The notes beneath the pieces are model-generated. The model did no database searches. It was not told the origin of the DNA and saw only the letters and a list, made by a program, of their open reading frames with translations. A DNA stretch of 64,000 bases from Maea johnstoni (lineage: Eukaryota > Annelida > Polychaeta > Spionida > Magelonidae), in contig OZ012694.1 of NCBI GenBank assembly GCA_963942565.1, positions 35,434,950-35,498,949 on the forward strand. The letters run 5' to 3'. A program made the position numbers and the translations under genes. Shown one piece after another: positions 12,603 through 25,587 of the stretch (position 1 is the stretch's first letter; every line of letters begins with the position of its first letter).

Positions 12603-12833
12603 GGCCAAGACAAAATAATGTTTGTTTTCTGTAACGGTCTGAAAAAAAATAGGATAGGTAGGTCAGTAAAAAAATAGTTTTTGCATTATTTTTTTGGTCA
12701 AAAATGTGTGTTTTATGCATGTTTCACGTTGATTTGGAGTTGGGAGGGCAGTAAAAACTATAGGGAAGGGATTTTTTTGAATAAAAACTTGCTAGGGTAG
12801 GGTTACAGGAAACAAACAATTGTTTTTTAGGCC
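12603..12833. mobile_element. GGCC-ended MITE family, copy 2 (231 bp)
   Basis: Left end GGCCAAGACAAAATAATGTT, then TGTTTTCTGTAACGGTCTG. The right end, read inward, is GGCCTAAAAAACAATTGTTT, then GTTTCCTGTAACCCTACC. This is the inverted relative of the copy at 8601-8836, with the shared GGATAGGTAGGT phrase. Confidence 0.8.
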
Positions 12834-13555
12834 CTATCAACCTGTAACGGGTCCTGGAAGGACTCTGAGGAAGAGGAGGAGGAGGAGCTACATACATCCA
12901 CTCTGAGAGACCTTGGAGGAGGCAATTGAAATATAGCTCCGCGGGGAGATTGAAGTCATCTCAGGTGAGCCAAGAACTGCGTCTGAAATGAACAGCGCAA
13001 TTTTTGCTAAGTAGGAAGGAAGACTTTCTGACCTCTGGAAATTGCAGCCGGAATTATCTGAGGGTCAGGTCCTCGCGGCAGGAGAGGCAATTTAGCTGAT
13101 GAGTGGCTGCCAATGGACATGTTTGTTGTGCCAACAAGTTCAAGGTACTCGACGGTCATGATTCTGATTGAATTTTTCTGATTACGGAAAGAAACCTATT
13201 ATTGTTGTTTTGCTCTATATTGACTAAGATGAATAGAGACATGGATTCGTCGCCGAAGGCCAAATGCCTTAGGAGCCATTACAGAACCCTGGCTACACAT
13301 AATCATGCCGTATATAGTCATAGTGCGACGTCACTAGGAGACAATCACCAATGAGGGCTTGTATTGTTTACATTACATAGAAAGTTGAGTACCAACATGC
13401 GCAGAACGCACCTCTTAAGCGATCCTGGACAACATCTGGGCTATTAGTTGTAGCCAGGCTGTTAAGCGAGACCTGCTGGTTGCATATCCGGTGGATCAAC
13501 ATTTGTGGTATTGCAGACAGCATGTACCTGAACTTTTACCTAGATGAGTGAGATC
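12834..13555. other. Unique, GC-richer non-coding segment
   Basis: No repeats were seen and there is no convincing exon. Composition is richer in CG and mixed motifs than the surrounding DNA (for example 12860-13100), as is common for promoters or enhancers. No specific function can be assigned. Confidence 0.35.
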
Positions 13556-13786
13556 TTAACCCATTAACACTCAGAGCAGCCAAAAGAGGCCTGACGATTT
13601 TGGAAATATTTCACTTACAAACACATTTTCTTGAAAACATTTGAAGGAGAAATGTTGATCACAAGCCAAACAAGAACTCTCCTTTAAATATTTTGTTAAG
13701 TTTTGCTTTATTCAAAAGATATTTTCAAAAGTATCAGAATAGCAGACGACACTTTCTGGAGAAACTCTTAAGTGTGAATGGGTTAA
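13556..13786 (+). mobile_element. TTAA MITE family 2, full-length copy (231 bp)
   Basis: It starts TTAACCCATTAACACTCAGAG and ends GTGTGAATGGGTTAA, giving inverted TTAACCCATT ends. The interior carries AACATTTGAAGGAGAAATGTTGATC, split here as AACATTTGAAGGAG and AAATGTTGATC, followed by CTCTCCTTTAAATATTTT as a partial internal palindrome. Same family as 45978-46212 and 22568-22788. Confidence 0.85.
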
Positions 13787-15088
13787 AATCATACAGAAAG
13801 TCATCCTAGGTTTGTAAATCAAAAATAAAGATTATTTTTCCATCACCCTGTTTTAAATTCTTTTACCATCCAAACAAATAGAGAAATACATAAAATTTGG
13901 GTGCAATCTACTATACAAGATATTTTTTGAAATATTTTGGTGAGAGGCTGCAGTCTGTGCCAATGTCTCAAACTCATTACTAAAAACCTACTCAGATATT
14001 GGAGACATCCTTGTTTTGTGCAAGAAGTATGGAACATACAAAGCAAGCTAAATGTCAAGAGGTACTAGGATAAAGGAATGAAGGAGAATGTTTCCGTCTG
14101 ATAGGCTGTGCGATAGATCCTCCTTTTTTGCCACACGTTCCGAGCTGCTTGAGAAAAAAGCTGTAAGGAGTATTGTATCTCTTTGGGTCTGCTCTAGGTC
14201 AGATTCACACCCTATCATATCATTCCTCTGACACTTCAGCATGTAGTCTGCCAGCCATGGTTAATGTCAAGCAATATCTGAAGTCACGGTGCCCTTTTAG
14301 AGAAAGGATATTCTCTGAAGGGGCTGCCTCTTTCACTGGACTTGACTCGGTAGATAGTCCTATATTAACCCTAAATTACCTGATCCCCCCCTAAAAAAAA
14401 TAGTGTATAGTAAATGTATTTCCATTGCAACTTACCCAATATGACATCTTTAAATCTCAATTTCCCAGATAAGGTAATGTTAATAAATCCATCACTGGTA
14501 TTATTTTTAGGGTATCACTGAACAAAAAAATAAAATATGCACATACCTGCAACAAAACAATTTTCTGTATGGAAGCGCTCTTTTGTTTTCAAATAGTAGT
14601 ACAATGCATTGTGATTGTGGGTTCAACTTGCCCCGGATATCCTCATGATAGTCAGCCTAGCCTTGCTGTGTCTGGGTCATCCACTCCTAGACTATGGATA
14701 TCTGATCAACCCTAGCAGAGTTCTAAGAATTATTTGATCTGTAATCATGTTTACTGGATGGAATATTTCTGTGCGGACATTTCCCTTAAGCCACTTGTCT
14801 AGACTATCTTCACTCACAGTAGTTTAAATCCCTTATTAATCAAGAACTGTTAAATTCATGGTTATTTTCCTGGGGGAAATACTTTCCTTTGTTATTATTA
14901 TTCCGCAGGTCCAGTTTCGGTCATTCACACATCAAGATTATGAAAAGCTCGCCAATCATAGATAAAAAACTATTAGAGTTATTTGATACTATCATGCTTC
15001 CTCTTTTATGGGAATAAAGTTTTCTTGTGAGTTCCCCCCAAGAGGCGGTGTCTAGGTAATCTACACCTTGAGGTAATGCATATCTTAG
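13787..15088. other. Non-coding sequence, no gene seen
   Basis: Overlapping short open frames on both strands at 13843-14394 show no family resemblance and lack paired consensus splice sites. Confidence 0.4.
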
Positions 15089-15353
15089 TAACCCTTATGC
15101 TGCTGGTGGCTAATTTGGCCAATTAAATAATGCAAAAAAACAGAAAAAATGACTGAATCACTGACACATGGGTACTCGTCTGGGAGTAATCAGCACGAGG
15201 TATGCAATGAATACCAACATGACAGGGTTTAAATGGTTTTCAAAAAACCTTGCGTTCTTGTGCTTCGGACATAAGTGTCACTTAAAATCAAACTTTCCTT
15301 AGTGTACACAAGATGGAACTTTTTAAAGTAAATCTACAGCATGACAGGGTTAA
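15089..15353 (-). mobile_element. TTAA MITE, family 1 body with a family 2-like right end
   Basis: Reverse-orientation family 1 from TAACCCTTATGCTGCTGGTGG through GGCCAATTAAATAATGCAAA to the CTTGTGCTTCGGACATAAG region. It then continues with unrelated sequence to CAGCATGACAGGGTTAA, which resembles the family 2 terminus. Possibly a chimeric element. Confidence 0.65.
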
Positions 15354-15915
15354 AGCCTACTGCCATGCATCACTTAGTGCTACATATTTATAGTAAGGAT
15401 GCAATCAGTGCTTTATTGTCCTAACAACCTAATTGTCCAGGTAGTAGCGTGGTGCCCAGGTATGTCCAGGCAGCAGCACAGGTACTAATTAGCTGATGGT
15501 TCTCCGCCAGGTGAGCTATGCCACCCACCTGCTGATTAAAACATCTGTAACGTCCCGCTTTGATGGCTGTAATCACCAGTTGTCACCGGACTGCACTCAT
15601 TTTTGCGATATATTGCCTGCGTTCATTACTGCGGGGGAAATAGCAGCATAATAGCTCGCCTGCGGCAGACTGAGAACCGTCGGCTAGCGGCGTAGATTGT
15701 TGAGGAAGGGATGGGGTGGAATTATTGGCTGAATAGGAGATTATACTGTTACAGGAGAATAATCTACCTTGGGTCAGTCCAATTTATTTGTCATAACGAT
15801 CAATACAGAAATGAATAATTCCAGTGGAGGCGGACAGCATTTTTTGTTGTGCTGCCAAGCCAATTTGGCTTCGGGATAAGTAGTTTGAAGGAAAACAGTG
15901 CAGTGCAGTCATCAA
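15354..15915. other. Non-coding sequence, no gene seen
   Basis: Unique sequence; 15540-15720 is GC-richer and looks like possible regulatory DNA. No exon recognised. Confidence 0.35.
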
Positions 15916-15989
15916 CCTCTGTAGTAGTAGTAGTAGTAGTAGTTGTCGTGGTGGTGGTGGTGGTGGTGGTGGTGGTGGTGGTGGTGGTG

Positions 15990-16025
<36 letters not shown>

Positions 16026-16029
16026 GTAA

Positions 16030-16080
<51 letters not shown>

Positions 16081-16091
16081 CAGTAGTAGTT

Positions 16092-16129
<38 letters not shown>

Positions 16130-16133
16130 TGTA
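15916..16133. repeat. (GTA)n/(GTG)n compound microsatellite
   Basis: About 220 bp of AGT/GTA repeat containing a pure GTG block (about 15947-16000). Poly-Val, poly-Thr and poly-Leu/Pro frames on both strands are artefacts. Confidence 0.97.
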
Positions 16134-16850
16134 GGATATAATTCAATTCTATCGTTTCCAATGGTAAACAAATCAAGTCTAAGGTATTTATAGTCAATTA
16201 AAGTAACATTGCATTTGAAAGGCATTCTGACTCTCCTGGTAATGTACCAACTCTGGAGAGACTTCTAGGCATTTGTGTTATGAAAACATGCTGCAGGATT
16301 TGAGTGGAGATTTTGGGCTTAAAAGACAATTACTTGTCCTGGGGAAAAGAGATTTGTTTGGATATTGTTGGGATCTGGGGATTACGCCCAATTCCACTTT
16401 AATAAGGGCTTTCATGGTAAAACCAAACGATGAAAGCTTTTGATGCAACTCTTTTGCTCCTGATTTGTGGAACAATATCTCATGAACACAAACATAATAT
16501 GAGTGCAAAAAAGGTGTTTTCTTCAGGAAGAGTAGTCTAAGATTTTTTTTATACAACTGTGCAACTCAGTTTACGATTGATCATTTTAGCACTTGAAAAT
16601 GATTAGAATTAATCATCTTCCCACAACATTGCACTTCCCCGTATTGAAATGGTTTTTAAGTGTACCATTGCTCTGAGAGCATTCCATCATTAGGGCACTT
16701 TGTGGGGTAATTATCTTCCTCTGATTTAGAAATTTTTGAAAGGTGTAGATACATTAATAGCTTTGAAAGTGAAGGAGTAGGTTATAAGCAACAGATAAGT
16801 AAAACATGAACAGAAAAAGTGTGTTAGAAATTCAATTATGGGTAGGCTTT
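16134..16850. other. Non-coding sequence, no gene seen
   Basis: A 92-codon minus-strand frame (16278-16556) is the longest non-repetitive frame here. It is lysine- and serine-rich, has no recognised domain, and I do not call it a gene. Confidence 0.4.
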
Positions 16851-17290
16851 TAAAGATATCCCCCGTTATCGGCGAGCTTAGCCGCGACGATATGACTTAC
16901 ATCAGTGTAGGAAGCGGATAAACATTTGATCAGTTTATTTTCCTGCTGCAGCGATAAAATCAAGGTAGCGCGTTTCCATGGCAACAGATTCAATAGAGAT
17001 GCCTATTTTCAATGCGATCTGTCTGAGAGAATCCCTCGCGTGACCGATGCGACCTGCGGCTAATGCAGTCTGCATTAGGAAAATGTTAAACCTTCCGGGA
17101 AATAATTCATGCTGACGGAGGTTGTTCTGCTGCTGCCGCCGCTGAGGCATTCTGGGCTAAGTATCCACCAGGTAACTCACGCTGCGGTATTCTCTTCCTC
17201 ATCCTCCTCCTCCTCCGTGGCATCATCTCGTTAACACCTGTAGAACACAGCAGCAGCACCGCCAGGTGAGTTACCTGATCACTGATCACA
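16851..17290. promoter_or_regulatory. Candidate regulatory segment with RFX X-box match
   Basis: A unique, CG-containing segment in repeat-rich DNA. At 16972-16985 it reads GTTTCCATGGCAAC, an exact match to the palindromic RFX X-box consensus GTHNYYATRRNAAC. Other features are GATAAAATC and GGCTAATGCAG words. Regulatory function is inferred from composition and motif only. Confidence 0.35.
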
Positions 17291-18589
17291 CTCTTTTGAT
17301 CATGATAATCCCCATGTATGATGAAGGGGGGGATTTACATATAACATAAGAGAGTAGGGAACAATATGGTACATGTGTGTGTGGAGCATCAGGAATGCAC
17401 CTCTGAGAGATAGCCTGAACATGAATACTAAATCAGACGCTCTTCAGTCCAGAGGATCAAATGTGTCCCTGGATATGGACTGGCTTGGATGTTTCATTAC
17501 TCTTTCTATGAACGCATCAAATGTTATTACCGTGTGTGGTTACTCTATATGGAAGCTACAAATGTTATTTAGATGTAAGGCTATTTTGTACAGAAGCTTT
17601 GAATTTTATTCACCTGTTTAGCACTTTTTTATGGTAGCTTGAAATGGTATTTATGTGAGTAGTAATTTTGTATGTAAAAGTTCTAATGTCATTAAGGTCA
17701 TAAGGTGTTGTGTCATTTTTGATGAAGACTTCAAATATGTCTAGCTGTTTTCTGTACCTGGTATTCACTATACATTTAGATGAAATGTTCTTGGTGAGTT
17801 TATGCTTTGGTTCTGCTTTTGGGTTAAGGTGGGGGTAAATTACACTCATTATTAGCTGGGATACACTTGCCAGAGAGGAGAACCCAGGTGTATATTTAGA
17901 TTTTTCCTCGTTTCAAACTCCAGGCGGCTTTCAGGCTTTTGCGAGGGTCACACCTCTGAATTATTATCTCTGATATTTAAATGGCTGTGGTGATATTGCA
18001 ATGTAGATTTGTCCTAAAGGTAACGGCTATGGATTGGGTTCAATGCTGACATGCTTGAACATATTCTAAACCTAAGGGTACTTCTTGTGTTGATAGACTT
18101 GCTTGCTACTTTCTGGTTCGCCCTCTCAGATTGTCAGTGTTATCCCCTCATCTATTAAGTGACTTTCAATGTTTGAGGTTTTATTCTAGCTGTGACTGCC
18201 TCAACTGAATTGAAAATGTATGCTGCCAGTACAGCCTGACTCAGTTTTACTGAATAAGGAATCTTTTCAGGCCAGAAAAAGTATTAAATTTTTACAGGTG
18301 ATCAATTTTTAGGGTTTCCCATTTGTACTGAGGTATTGGAAAGATCTTGATATTGTTTGATATGTAGAACTACTGTATGATATTTCTTCACACATATTCC
18401 ACAAAACATAAATGATTGTCCTCAAGTACACTGATTTATACTTTGCCAAATGTTGAGAGCCAAAATATGCCTGAAAGAAATGGCCAAGTACAAAATATAA
18501 ATGAATAAGATTTGCAGCGAGGCTGCTATTGCATAATGACCAGCAATAAAGCAAGAAAGAAGGAGTGGTGTTATTGCACCTGTGGGAGT
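17291..18589. other. Non-coding sequence, no gene seen
   Basis: AT-rich sequence. Frames at 17373-17621 and 18309-18554 have no recognised homology. Confidence 0.4.
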
Positions 18590-19205
18590 GCGTGTGGGCC
18601 GTGTTTCAGTGGAATGGTTGGTGGGTGATGAATAAATGATGATACCCTTGATGTGTTAGCCAGGAATCCCTTGGGTTTACCTGGAAGGTGCATTATGGAA
18701 CATGAATCTAAAGGTAAAGGAGTGGGTGAAAGGATCACCTGTCTTTTCTGGGTTTGTGTATGGGCCGTGTTTCAGTGGAATGGTTGGTGGGTGATGAATA
18801 AATGATGATACCCTTGATGTGTTAGCCAGGAATCCCTTGGGTTTACCTGCGAGGTGCAATATGGAACATGAATACGAAGGTAAAGGAGTGGGTGAAAGGA
18901 TCACCTGTCATTTCTGGTTCGCCTGCAAGGTGCAATATGGAACATGAATATAAAGGTAAAGGAGTGGGTGAAAGGATCACCTGTCATTTCTGGTTCGCCT
19001 GCAAGGTGCAATATGAAACATGAATATGAAGGTAAAGAAGTGGGTGAAAGGATCACCTGTCTTCTAGGTTTATCTGCAAGGTGCAATATGGAACATGAAT
19101 ATTGAAGGTAAAAGGAGTGGGTGAAAGGATCACCTGTCATTTCTGGGTTAACCTTCAAGGTGCAATATGGAACATGAATCTAAAGGTAAAGGAGTGGGTG
19201 AAAAA
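18590..19205. repeat. Tandem array with nested units (about 164 bp and about 77 bp)
   Basis: A long unit containing GGGCCGTGTTTCAGTGGAAT and CCCTTGATGTGTTAGCCAGG occurs twice (near 18596 and 18760). Its terminal part (GGTGCAATATGGAACATGAA, GGTAAAGGAGTGGGTGAAAG, GATCACCTGTC) is then repeated alone about four more times to 19205. Confidence 0.9.
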
Positions 19206-19599
19206 GAATTCCCGATGAGAAAAAAAAATCCATACTCCTTTTAGGTAGAAATCATTCTGTTTTTGTTGTGTGGATGCATCCAGCTTGCTAATAGGGAGTG
19301 TAGGTATAACCAATGGCTCACAACTATACCCCCTTTTTACGTGGATATTTTGATGTTATGGTTTCATAGACTTGAAGCACTAATGTTGAGATATTTGGAA
19401 TGCTAAGTATATATAGCCAGCTGCGTGTGTTACAATTAGCATCAGCACTTGTGATGTTATTTTATCCTGTATACACATAGTGCCATACATAACAAGCCAG
19501 AAATAGGCCATAGAACTCATGCTGCCAATGCTGCCAAGTGGAGGGACCAGGGAGTATGCAGGCACATATTACATTTCATAGTCTCCACTGCATATGGCA
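19206..19599. other. Non-coding sequence, no gene seen
   Basis: Unique sequence between a tandem array and a MITE. Nothing recognised. Confidence 0.4.
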
Positions 19600-19800
19600 T
19601 TAACCCTTCCAATGCTGAGGCTACTTACGTCCAAAGCACAAGGAAGCAAAGACTTTTGAAAACCATCTAAATGCTATCATATTGGTATTCATTGGAAAGC
19701 TCTGCTGAGTACTCAGATGAGTACCATGGTTTCAGTCATTTTTCATTTTTTTCCATCATTTTGTATTGGCCAATTTAGCCACCTACAGCACAAGGGTTAA
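19600..19800 (+). mobile_element. TTAA MITE family 1, copy (201 bp)
   Basis: Complete copy from TTAACCCTTCCAATGCTGAGG to CACAAGGGTTAA, with the conserved GAGTACTCAGATGAGTACC and GTATTGGCCAATTTAGCCACC blocks. Confidence 0.85.
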
Positions 19801-20095
19801 TTCAATGCTAAGAGCATGTCCTGGCATTGCGGGCAGGCAGGCTGTGGGATGAATAATGCATAGGACTGTGATCTACAGCTCTCCCCTGCCGCATAATTCC
19901 CCTATCTACATGCAGTGAGAGAGCCAGGAAATATAAATCCAACGGCAGCCAGTCGTTAAGGAGAGCACGAGTGGCACCAATGGCTGCTGCCTCAACCCAC
20001 CAGGGAGGTACTACTAGGCGACGACGGAGATAGTAAGAGATGGAACACTCTGATTGCAACAGACCTTTAATAAATGTAGCTAGATATCTTCTCAG

Positions 20096-20198
20096 CATTA
20101 TCTCAGGAAATCCTAGCACTTTTCTAGCATTATCTCAGGAAATACTGGCATTTTTCTAGCATTATCACAGGAAATCCTGGAATTTTGCTAGCATTTCC
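20096..20198. repeat. 32 bp tandem repeat, 3.2 copies
   Basis: Units start CATTATCTCAGGAAAT at 20096, 20128 and 20160, with a partial fourth at 20192. Spacing is exactly 32 bp. Confidence 0.9.
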
Positions 20199-20236
20199 CA
20201 ATAACTCTACAATCCTTTGATTTTGTGAGAAATTGA

Positions 20237-20254
20237 CCCCCCCCCCCCCCCCCC
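20237..20254. repeat. Poly-C run
   Basis: A run of C followed by CTC repeats. Its length may be unreliable in an assembly. Confidence 0.9.
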
Positions 20255-21193
20255 TCCTCCTCTTCTCTTAAAAAAGATACCCCACTCTGGAATCCTGTGT
20301 TTTTGTCCTTGCATTGGCAAGTAAAGATGGGTTGTTTGGATTGTTAATACATTCATGCTTCTATTTCCCACAACACCTTGACAATTTAGGTGATGGATTA
20401 TTAACAATGGCATATTTTTGAAAAAAAAAAGAATTACTGAATATCACTTGGTTATTACAAGGATAGCCTTGAAAGAGTATGTACCGATGAAAATTAACAC
20501 AAACGCACATGAAAATAACAATATCACTAGAGCCCATGCATTAGAGGCTAGTTCCAATGGCACTAGGCAACACACTAGATGCTGTGCATTGCTTTCCTCA
20601 TTATGAATACTTAGTGTGTATAGATGATAAATAACTCATCAACCTCTGCAATTTTAATGGTAACCTTTTGTGAGCAGGTGCAGTTATGGGTGATAGAGCT
20701 CTTTGCCTGAGTAAACAGTGTAATGTATCGGCTTTTGAGGTATACAGCTAGGAATGGCACCAATTCCATTAGTGATGGGCCAACGATCCATTATAGAGTT
20801 GAAAATAGGTTGGTTTCTTTCACCAAACCAGATGAGACATCACTATTGAATGAAGTCTGTTCACTGAATGATCAAAATTTCAAAATACTTTATGTAATTC
20901 CTGATAAATATGATACTGTTAGGCAGGAGAATGATATATGGCTGAAAATGAGTAATAGCCTACCCCCAAGTATCTATTTGAAATGAATGGGTGAAAATGT
21001 TATTTGATATATTTATACAAGTATTTTATTGTATGATATTAATTTGTCAGACCAACCACTTTGCACCCATGAAGGAAAGAGTTAACCCTATTTCTCAAGA
21101 AAGTTAACACTCTCCCACCCAAATCTACCCACATGTCTAAGATAAATACAAATGTCTTAAAAAAGGAATGCTCAATTGACAAGTGCAGTAATT
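20255..21193. other. Non-coding sequence, no gene seen
   Basis: The frame at 20723-20986 encodes 87 residues of mixed, protein-like composition, but I recognise no family and its edges are not clear splice sites. Left uncalled. Confidence 0.35.
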
Positions 21194-21420
21194 ATCTGGC
21201 AGCTGGGCAAGAACTGACTTGAGCAACAGAAGGCCTGAAGTTGTTCTTCTGTAGTATTATTAATATGCAGCGTGCAACCCAACCACTTGCCCAGTTGCAA
21301 GTTGCAAGTGAATTCGACAAAAAACAGCAATCGGGCAAGCAGAACATGACCCGGCTGCGGGGCAAGTAAACTTTAGGGGCAGCTTGGCAAGTGATGTTTT
21401 GGAACCTATGTAGCACCCTG
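21194..21420. mobile_element. Diverged relative of the GGGCAAG hAT-like MITE
   Basis: Carries the repeated words CTGGGCAAG, CACTTGCCC, ATCGGGCAAGC and GCGGGGCAAGT and ends near GTAGCACCCTG, echoing 4491-4820. Ends and target duplication cannot be defined. Confidence 0.45.
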
Positions 21421-22131
21421 AATTATGTTTATTTGCGTTAATCTTTGCAATTATGAAATCGTCGTCAGTGTTTTCTGAGAACATGCGGCAAGAGAGCACT
21501 TGGTAACTTGGTCAGTTTCTCTCTGTGTGTACATCTCTCAGAGGTGCTGCATGAGTGATGTTTCTATTGGTGCAGGACTCCTGTCATACCACGCCTCCAC
21601 CCAGCAAGCCAGGCAGGTGCAGGTTTTGCTTGTCATGTGTACCTCTCTCAATCATGAGCTCAGCACCTGTTCCTTGATAGCAAGATCAAGAGTGCAGCCT
21701 CTGATCTCTTTATCAACCTTATCAACAACCTGCCAATACTATCTATAGTACACAGTACACTGCCTTCAATAAGAGGTTATTGGCTCCAAATGGTTCTGGT
21801 TAAATACACATATTGATTATATATGTGTATATATATTGGTTAAATCTTTTCAAAGCTTGTGTGTGTATACTGTATATCTTGTTAATTTTGCACTTATAAA
21901 ATAATGTGCACAGCAGGCATCTGCCTTTGATCTGCAGTTTAATCATTGTGTACGCCTGTTGAGTGACAAGTGATCATGTCAGCATGTTGTACGACCATAG
22001 CATAGGGAGCAGAGGTAAAAAAAAATGGTGCGCAGTTTAATATATGCGAACTATAGGGATGTGCAAAGAGTTAGTATTAAATAAACTGCTGCAATATTTA
22101 CATGATAAACAGTATATTCATGTGTGTGTAA

Positions 22132-22133
<2 letters not shown>

Positions 22134-22176
<43 letters not shown>
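22134..22176. repeat. (TA)n-(CA)n microsatellite
   Basis: A TA tract directly followed by a short CA tract. Confidence 0.9.
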
Positions 22177-22567
22177 CATCAGAATGGTTGTAGGTTGACC
22201 TATTTTGGAGTGTAGTGTTTGATTCATAGGGATGACATGTCTAGTCACCATTAACATTTGCAACAAAACAGCCATCTTGACAAACTTCAACCAGCCAAGT
22301 AAGGCGATTCAAACCTTTGAAAGAGCATATTCGCAGCATGAAATATGAAGTGGTGCTTAAGAAAAACATCTTTATGATTTATGGAGTCATTTTATGCGTT
22401 TATTACTTCACCTCTATGTGTGACAACTGAGGATGTGTGCCCTGGTTTTCTATGAATACTTTTTTGTGATTTTTTATGTGACGTGACTAATAGAACAGTC
22501 GTGGATGGCTGTAAAAAAAGTGATACATTCTGTAACAGGTTGCTAGGAGGCCTCACAGTTTTCACCT

Positions 22568-22788
22568 TTAACCCTTTCATCTCTTGAACTCTCCTAAAAA
22601 TTACAAATGTGTTTTGAAAATAACTTTGGAATAAAGTATGAAATCAAAAAAAAACATTTGAAGGGGAGTTGTTAGTTGATTTCTGATCAACAGTTCTCCT
22701 TCATATATTTTCCCAGAAATGTGCTGGTTATAAATGTTGTTACCAAATAGTCAGGATGGTTTTTTTACTTCAGGCATGAAAAGGTTAA
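22568..22788 (+). mobile_element. TTAA MITE family 2, copy (221 bp)
   Basis: It begins TTAACCCTTTCATCTCTTGA and ends CAGGCATGAAAAGGTTAA. The middle holds an inverted pair, ACATTTGAAGGGGAGTTGTT and ATCAACAGTTCTCCTTCATA. Confidence 0.8.
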
Positions 22789-23402
22789 CATGCACCTGGC
22801 CACTTTTTGCACCTAACTTGAGTATGTTGGGGCAATTCCACTTATTGTTTACCTCCATAGGTGTGCAATGAATACTGTAGGTATCAAATGCAGTGTTTTT
22901 CTGTTATATGAGATGCCTACTGTCTTGTCTTTCCAAGAACCCACTTGATAAGGAACATTGTAGACTTTGAAGTTGATAGGGACCTTTGAGCAGCAAACTA
23001 TTGCTTTGCTGTTTTTGCACCTTGAAAGATCCCTCTGGTGGCTAGAGTTTGCCTTGCCATTAAAATCAAGACTAAACCAGTCTCACTCACCATCTTCCAC
23101 ATAATCTGAAAACAGAAGAGTAATGTTCAATCATTGATGGAATATTTTTAAGACACTCACATGAATAAACCTTTAGTGAAGCTCAACTTGCAAGATAAAT
23201 AAATAACTAAATACATGAATAAATAAATAAATAAATACATAAATAGATATAAACTGATTAATATATAAATAGATAAAAATATATGTAAATATACAAGAAT
23301 AAAAATAAAATGTAAAAACTATTCAAAGACACTTTGTCAATTGGTAAAAGAAGAATATCTCTCATTTGAATGTATTTCAAGACATTAATCCTCCTCCTCC
23401 TC

Positions 23403-23438
<36 letters not shown>

Positions 23439-24904
23439 TATTATTTGGATTATAAAAATACTCTATTGTGTCAGACCATGAGATTGCACTAGTGGGAATG
23501 AGGTAGGGATATATACACTCTCTGTGAGAGAGTGATTTACGAGGCCAAATCAGTCTTCAGGTCACATATTACAAGTGTTTAACAAGGTTTCTTGTTCTGG
23601 GTTTTTATTGGATGTGATATTTACTATCCAGACCTGCACCTGCCATGGTCCTGACTGCCCTGCATTCAGATTAGATATTTTATTGTGGAGGGCAGATATA
23701 AAATGTTATGACCATCATAAATATTGCTTTACTATGACTTTATGAACAACCAGTGCACCTTCTATTTTGATAAAATTCCATCTTCATGTATAGATTACCT
23801 TAGGTCATGAAAACATAATGAATTATCAAATATATGATCAATTTCCAATTTTTTCATTGTCAAGATGGTGATAGATAAGGTTTTCTGACGCAAAAATGAG
23901 ATCTATAACGAGATTTACTTAGCACATATTTTCAATTCAGCAACGCAGGTCATGGTTGTTGGGGATTTTTTTATTTGTTTGGTGTTGGAGCATTTATTTT
24001 TAGAACTTGAGAGGTTTTGGCAAAAAAAAGTATGCTCTATTAAGAAAATGACCTAAATTTGTTTTTAGGTTCAGTGCAGGCAATTCTAAATTAATGCCAT
24101 TTGTTTTCTGTTGATGGAAGTGGAGGTGAGTGCTCATAGCTCCACCTTGAGGGTAACACGAGAATTAAATTGAACACATAGCATTACTAAGGGTCATAAG
24201 CACAAAACTGATTAATGTTTAGTCTCAACTAATCAACCAAGTTTATTGAACCCTGTTCAAAAAATTGAATGAAGTCACTCACAGTTAAAAACCTTTTAGA
24301 GTCAAAATTGATTTATACTTTTGGTTTCACTCTTAAACTTTCCCCCAACCTCTTAATAAACAAAACCTTAGAACGCTGGACCTGCATTAGACCGTGTGTT
24401 GAGCATTAGACCGTGAGTGTGTTGAGCAGGAAAGAGTTAAGCAAAGTCAAGCACCAGACCATGCTATTATCCGTGATGAACACTTGCTGGGGTTGTGAGG
24501 GGCGTTGTTTGTGTTAGTTATTTTATGCCCAGCATTGCGTGCAGACATCCCACTAGTATTTGCAGTTCAGCAAAAACCTGGTTTCGAGCAGCACCAGGGG
24601 CCCATGATTGTGGGCCTTTGGCCGCACTAACTCATGCCTCCTGAATTGATGGGGAAAAAACTCAGTAGATGTATGTATATGGGAACTGGCATGTGAGAGT
24701 ACTGTGAAGGAACTCTTTTCTATGCTTATCACCCTGCGAACGTGTGGCTGCAGCAAGATATGCATCTATGGTGAATACTGGTGAACCTGATATGCGTTAA
24801 CCCACTGATATTTTTAACAACCAAAATATATGCCAATTTTGGAATAACTTGGAATAATTGCCCAAAATATAAATTTTTTGTAAATACATATATTAGAGAA
24901 CTAG
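22789..24904. other. AT-rich non-coding sequence with simple repeats
   Basis: Contains an ATAA-rich stretch (about 23195-23310) and CCT/CAT repeats (about 23389-23436). At 24133-24200 is a phrase (AGCTCCACCTTGAGGGTAA) shared with the tandem array at 59655-60075. No exon recognised. Confidence 0.45.
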
Positions 24905-25300
24905 GTAATCCATTTATGCTCATAGCAGCTTAGAAGTTCCTGGAATTTTTTGTGATAAATTGCTCAAAAATAAAGAAAATAAATATTTAAAAGTATAAAG
25001 AAATGTTCACAAAAGGGACAAAAAGAGAGAATATATTTGAAGAAAAATGGCTTATCAAATCTCCACCTACATCCTTCGAATAATTTCAAAGTTCTTGCTT
25101 TATTACCAAGTCGTTTTCAAAAGAAGTAAAATGTTCCGGATAATATATATCCCCAACATAATGGCCAAAAGTTACCTGGCTACTTTTGGTTTTATCTTTG
25201 TGTTCCGATGTTAACCAGGACCCAACCTAAAACCCTCCTTCATGTATTTTCTGAATCCATACTAAATTCAAAAGTTATTTTCAAAACAAGTATTTGAAAT
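24905..25300. mobile_element. Decayed TTAA MITE family 2 fragments
   Basis: Scattered family 2 words (ATCCATTTATGC, ATATATTTGAAGAAAAAT, then TCCTTCATGTATTTTCTG with AAAGTTATTTTCAAAA) suggest two overlapping decayed copies. Boundaries are uncertain. Confidence 0.4.
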
Positions 25301-25587
25301 GGAGACGGCACTTGTCTAGGTTATCTCGAGGCCTGAATAGGTGATTGGTTTTATTTAATGGAAGTAGAAGCTCAGCTGTGCACTCTGCCAGTCCCTCCAA
25401 CAGGTAATAAATCATGTCCAGGGGGTGGGGAATACAAAGTCCCCGTCTGGGTGCAGTTTTAGTGTGGGGTGGATCACCTGTACTCAATCATTGGAGGAGG
25501 CTGCTGAGAGCACCTGAATAATTAAGGTATGGTAGAATTTTGAACATGTAGCTGTGGTAGTATAGTCACTTCCCCACCTGGTACCTG

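Noticed and set aside
20723-20986. 87-codon plus-strand frame as possible gene or exon
   Set aside because: Composition is protein-like but I recognise no family, and no convincing acceptor/donor pair bounds it.
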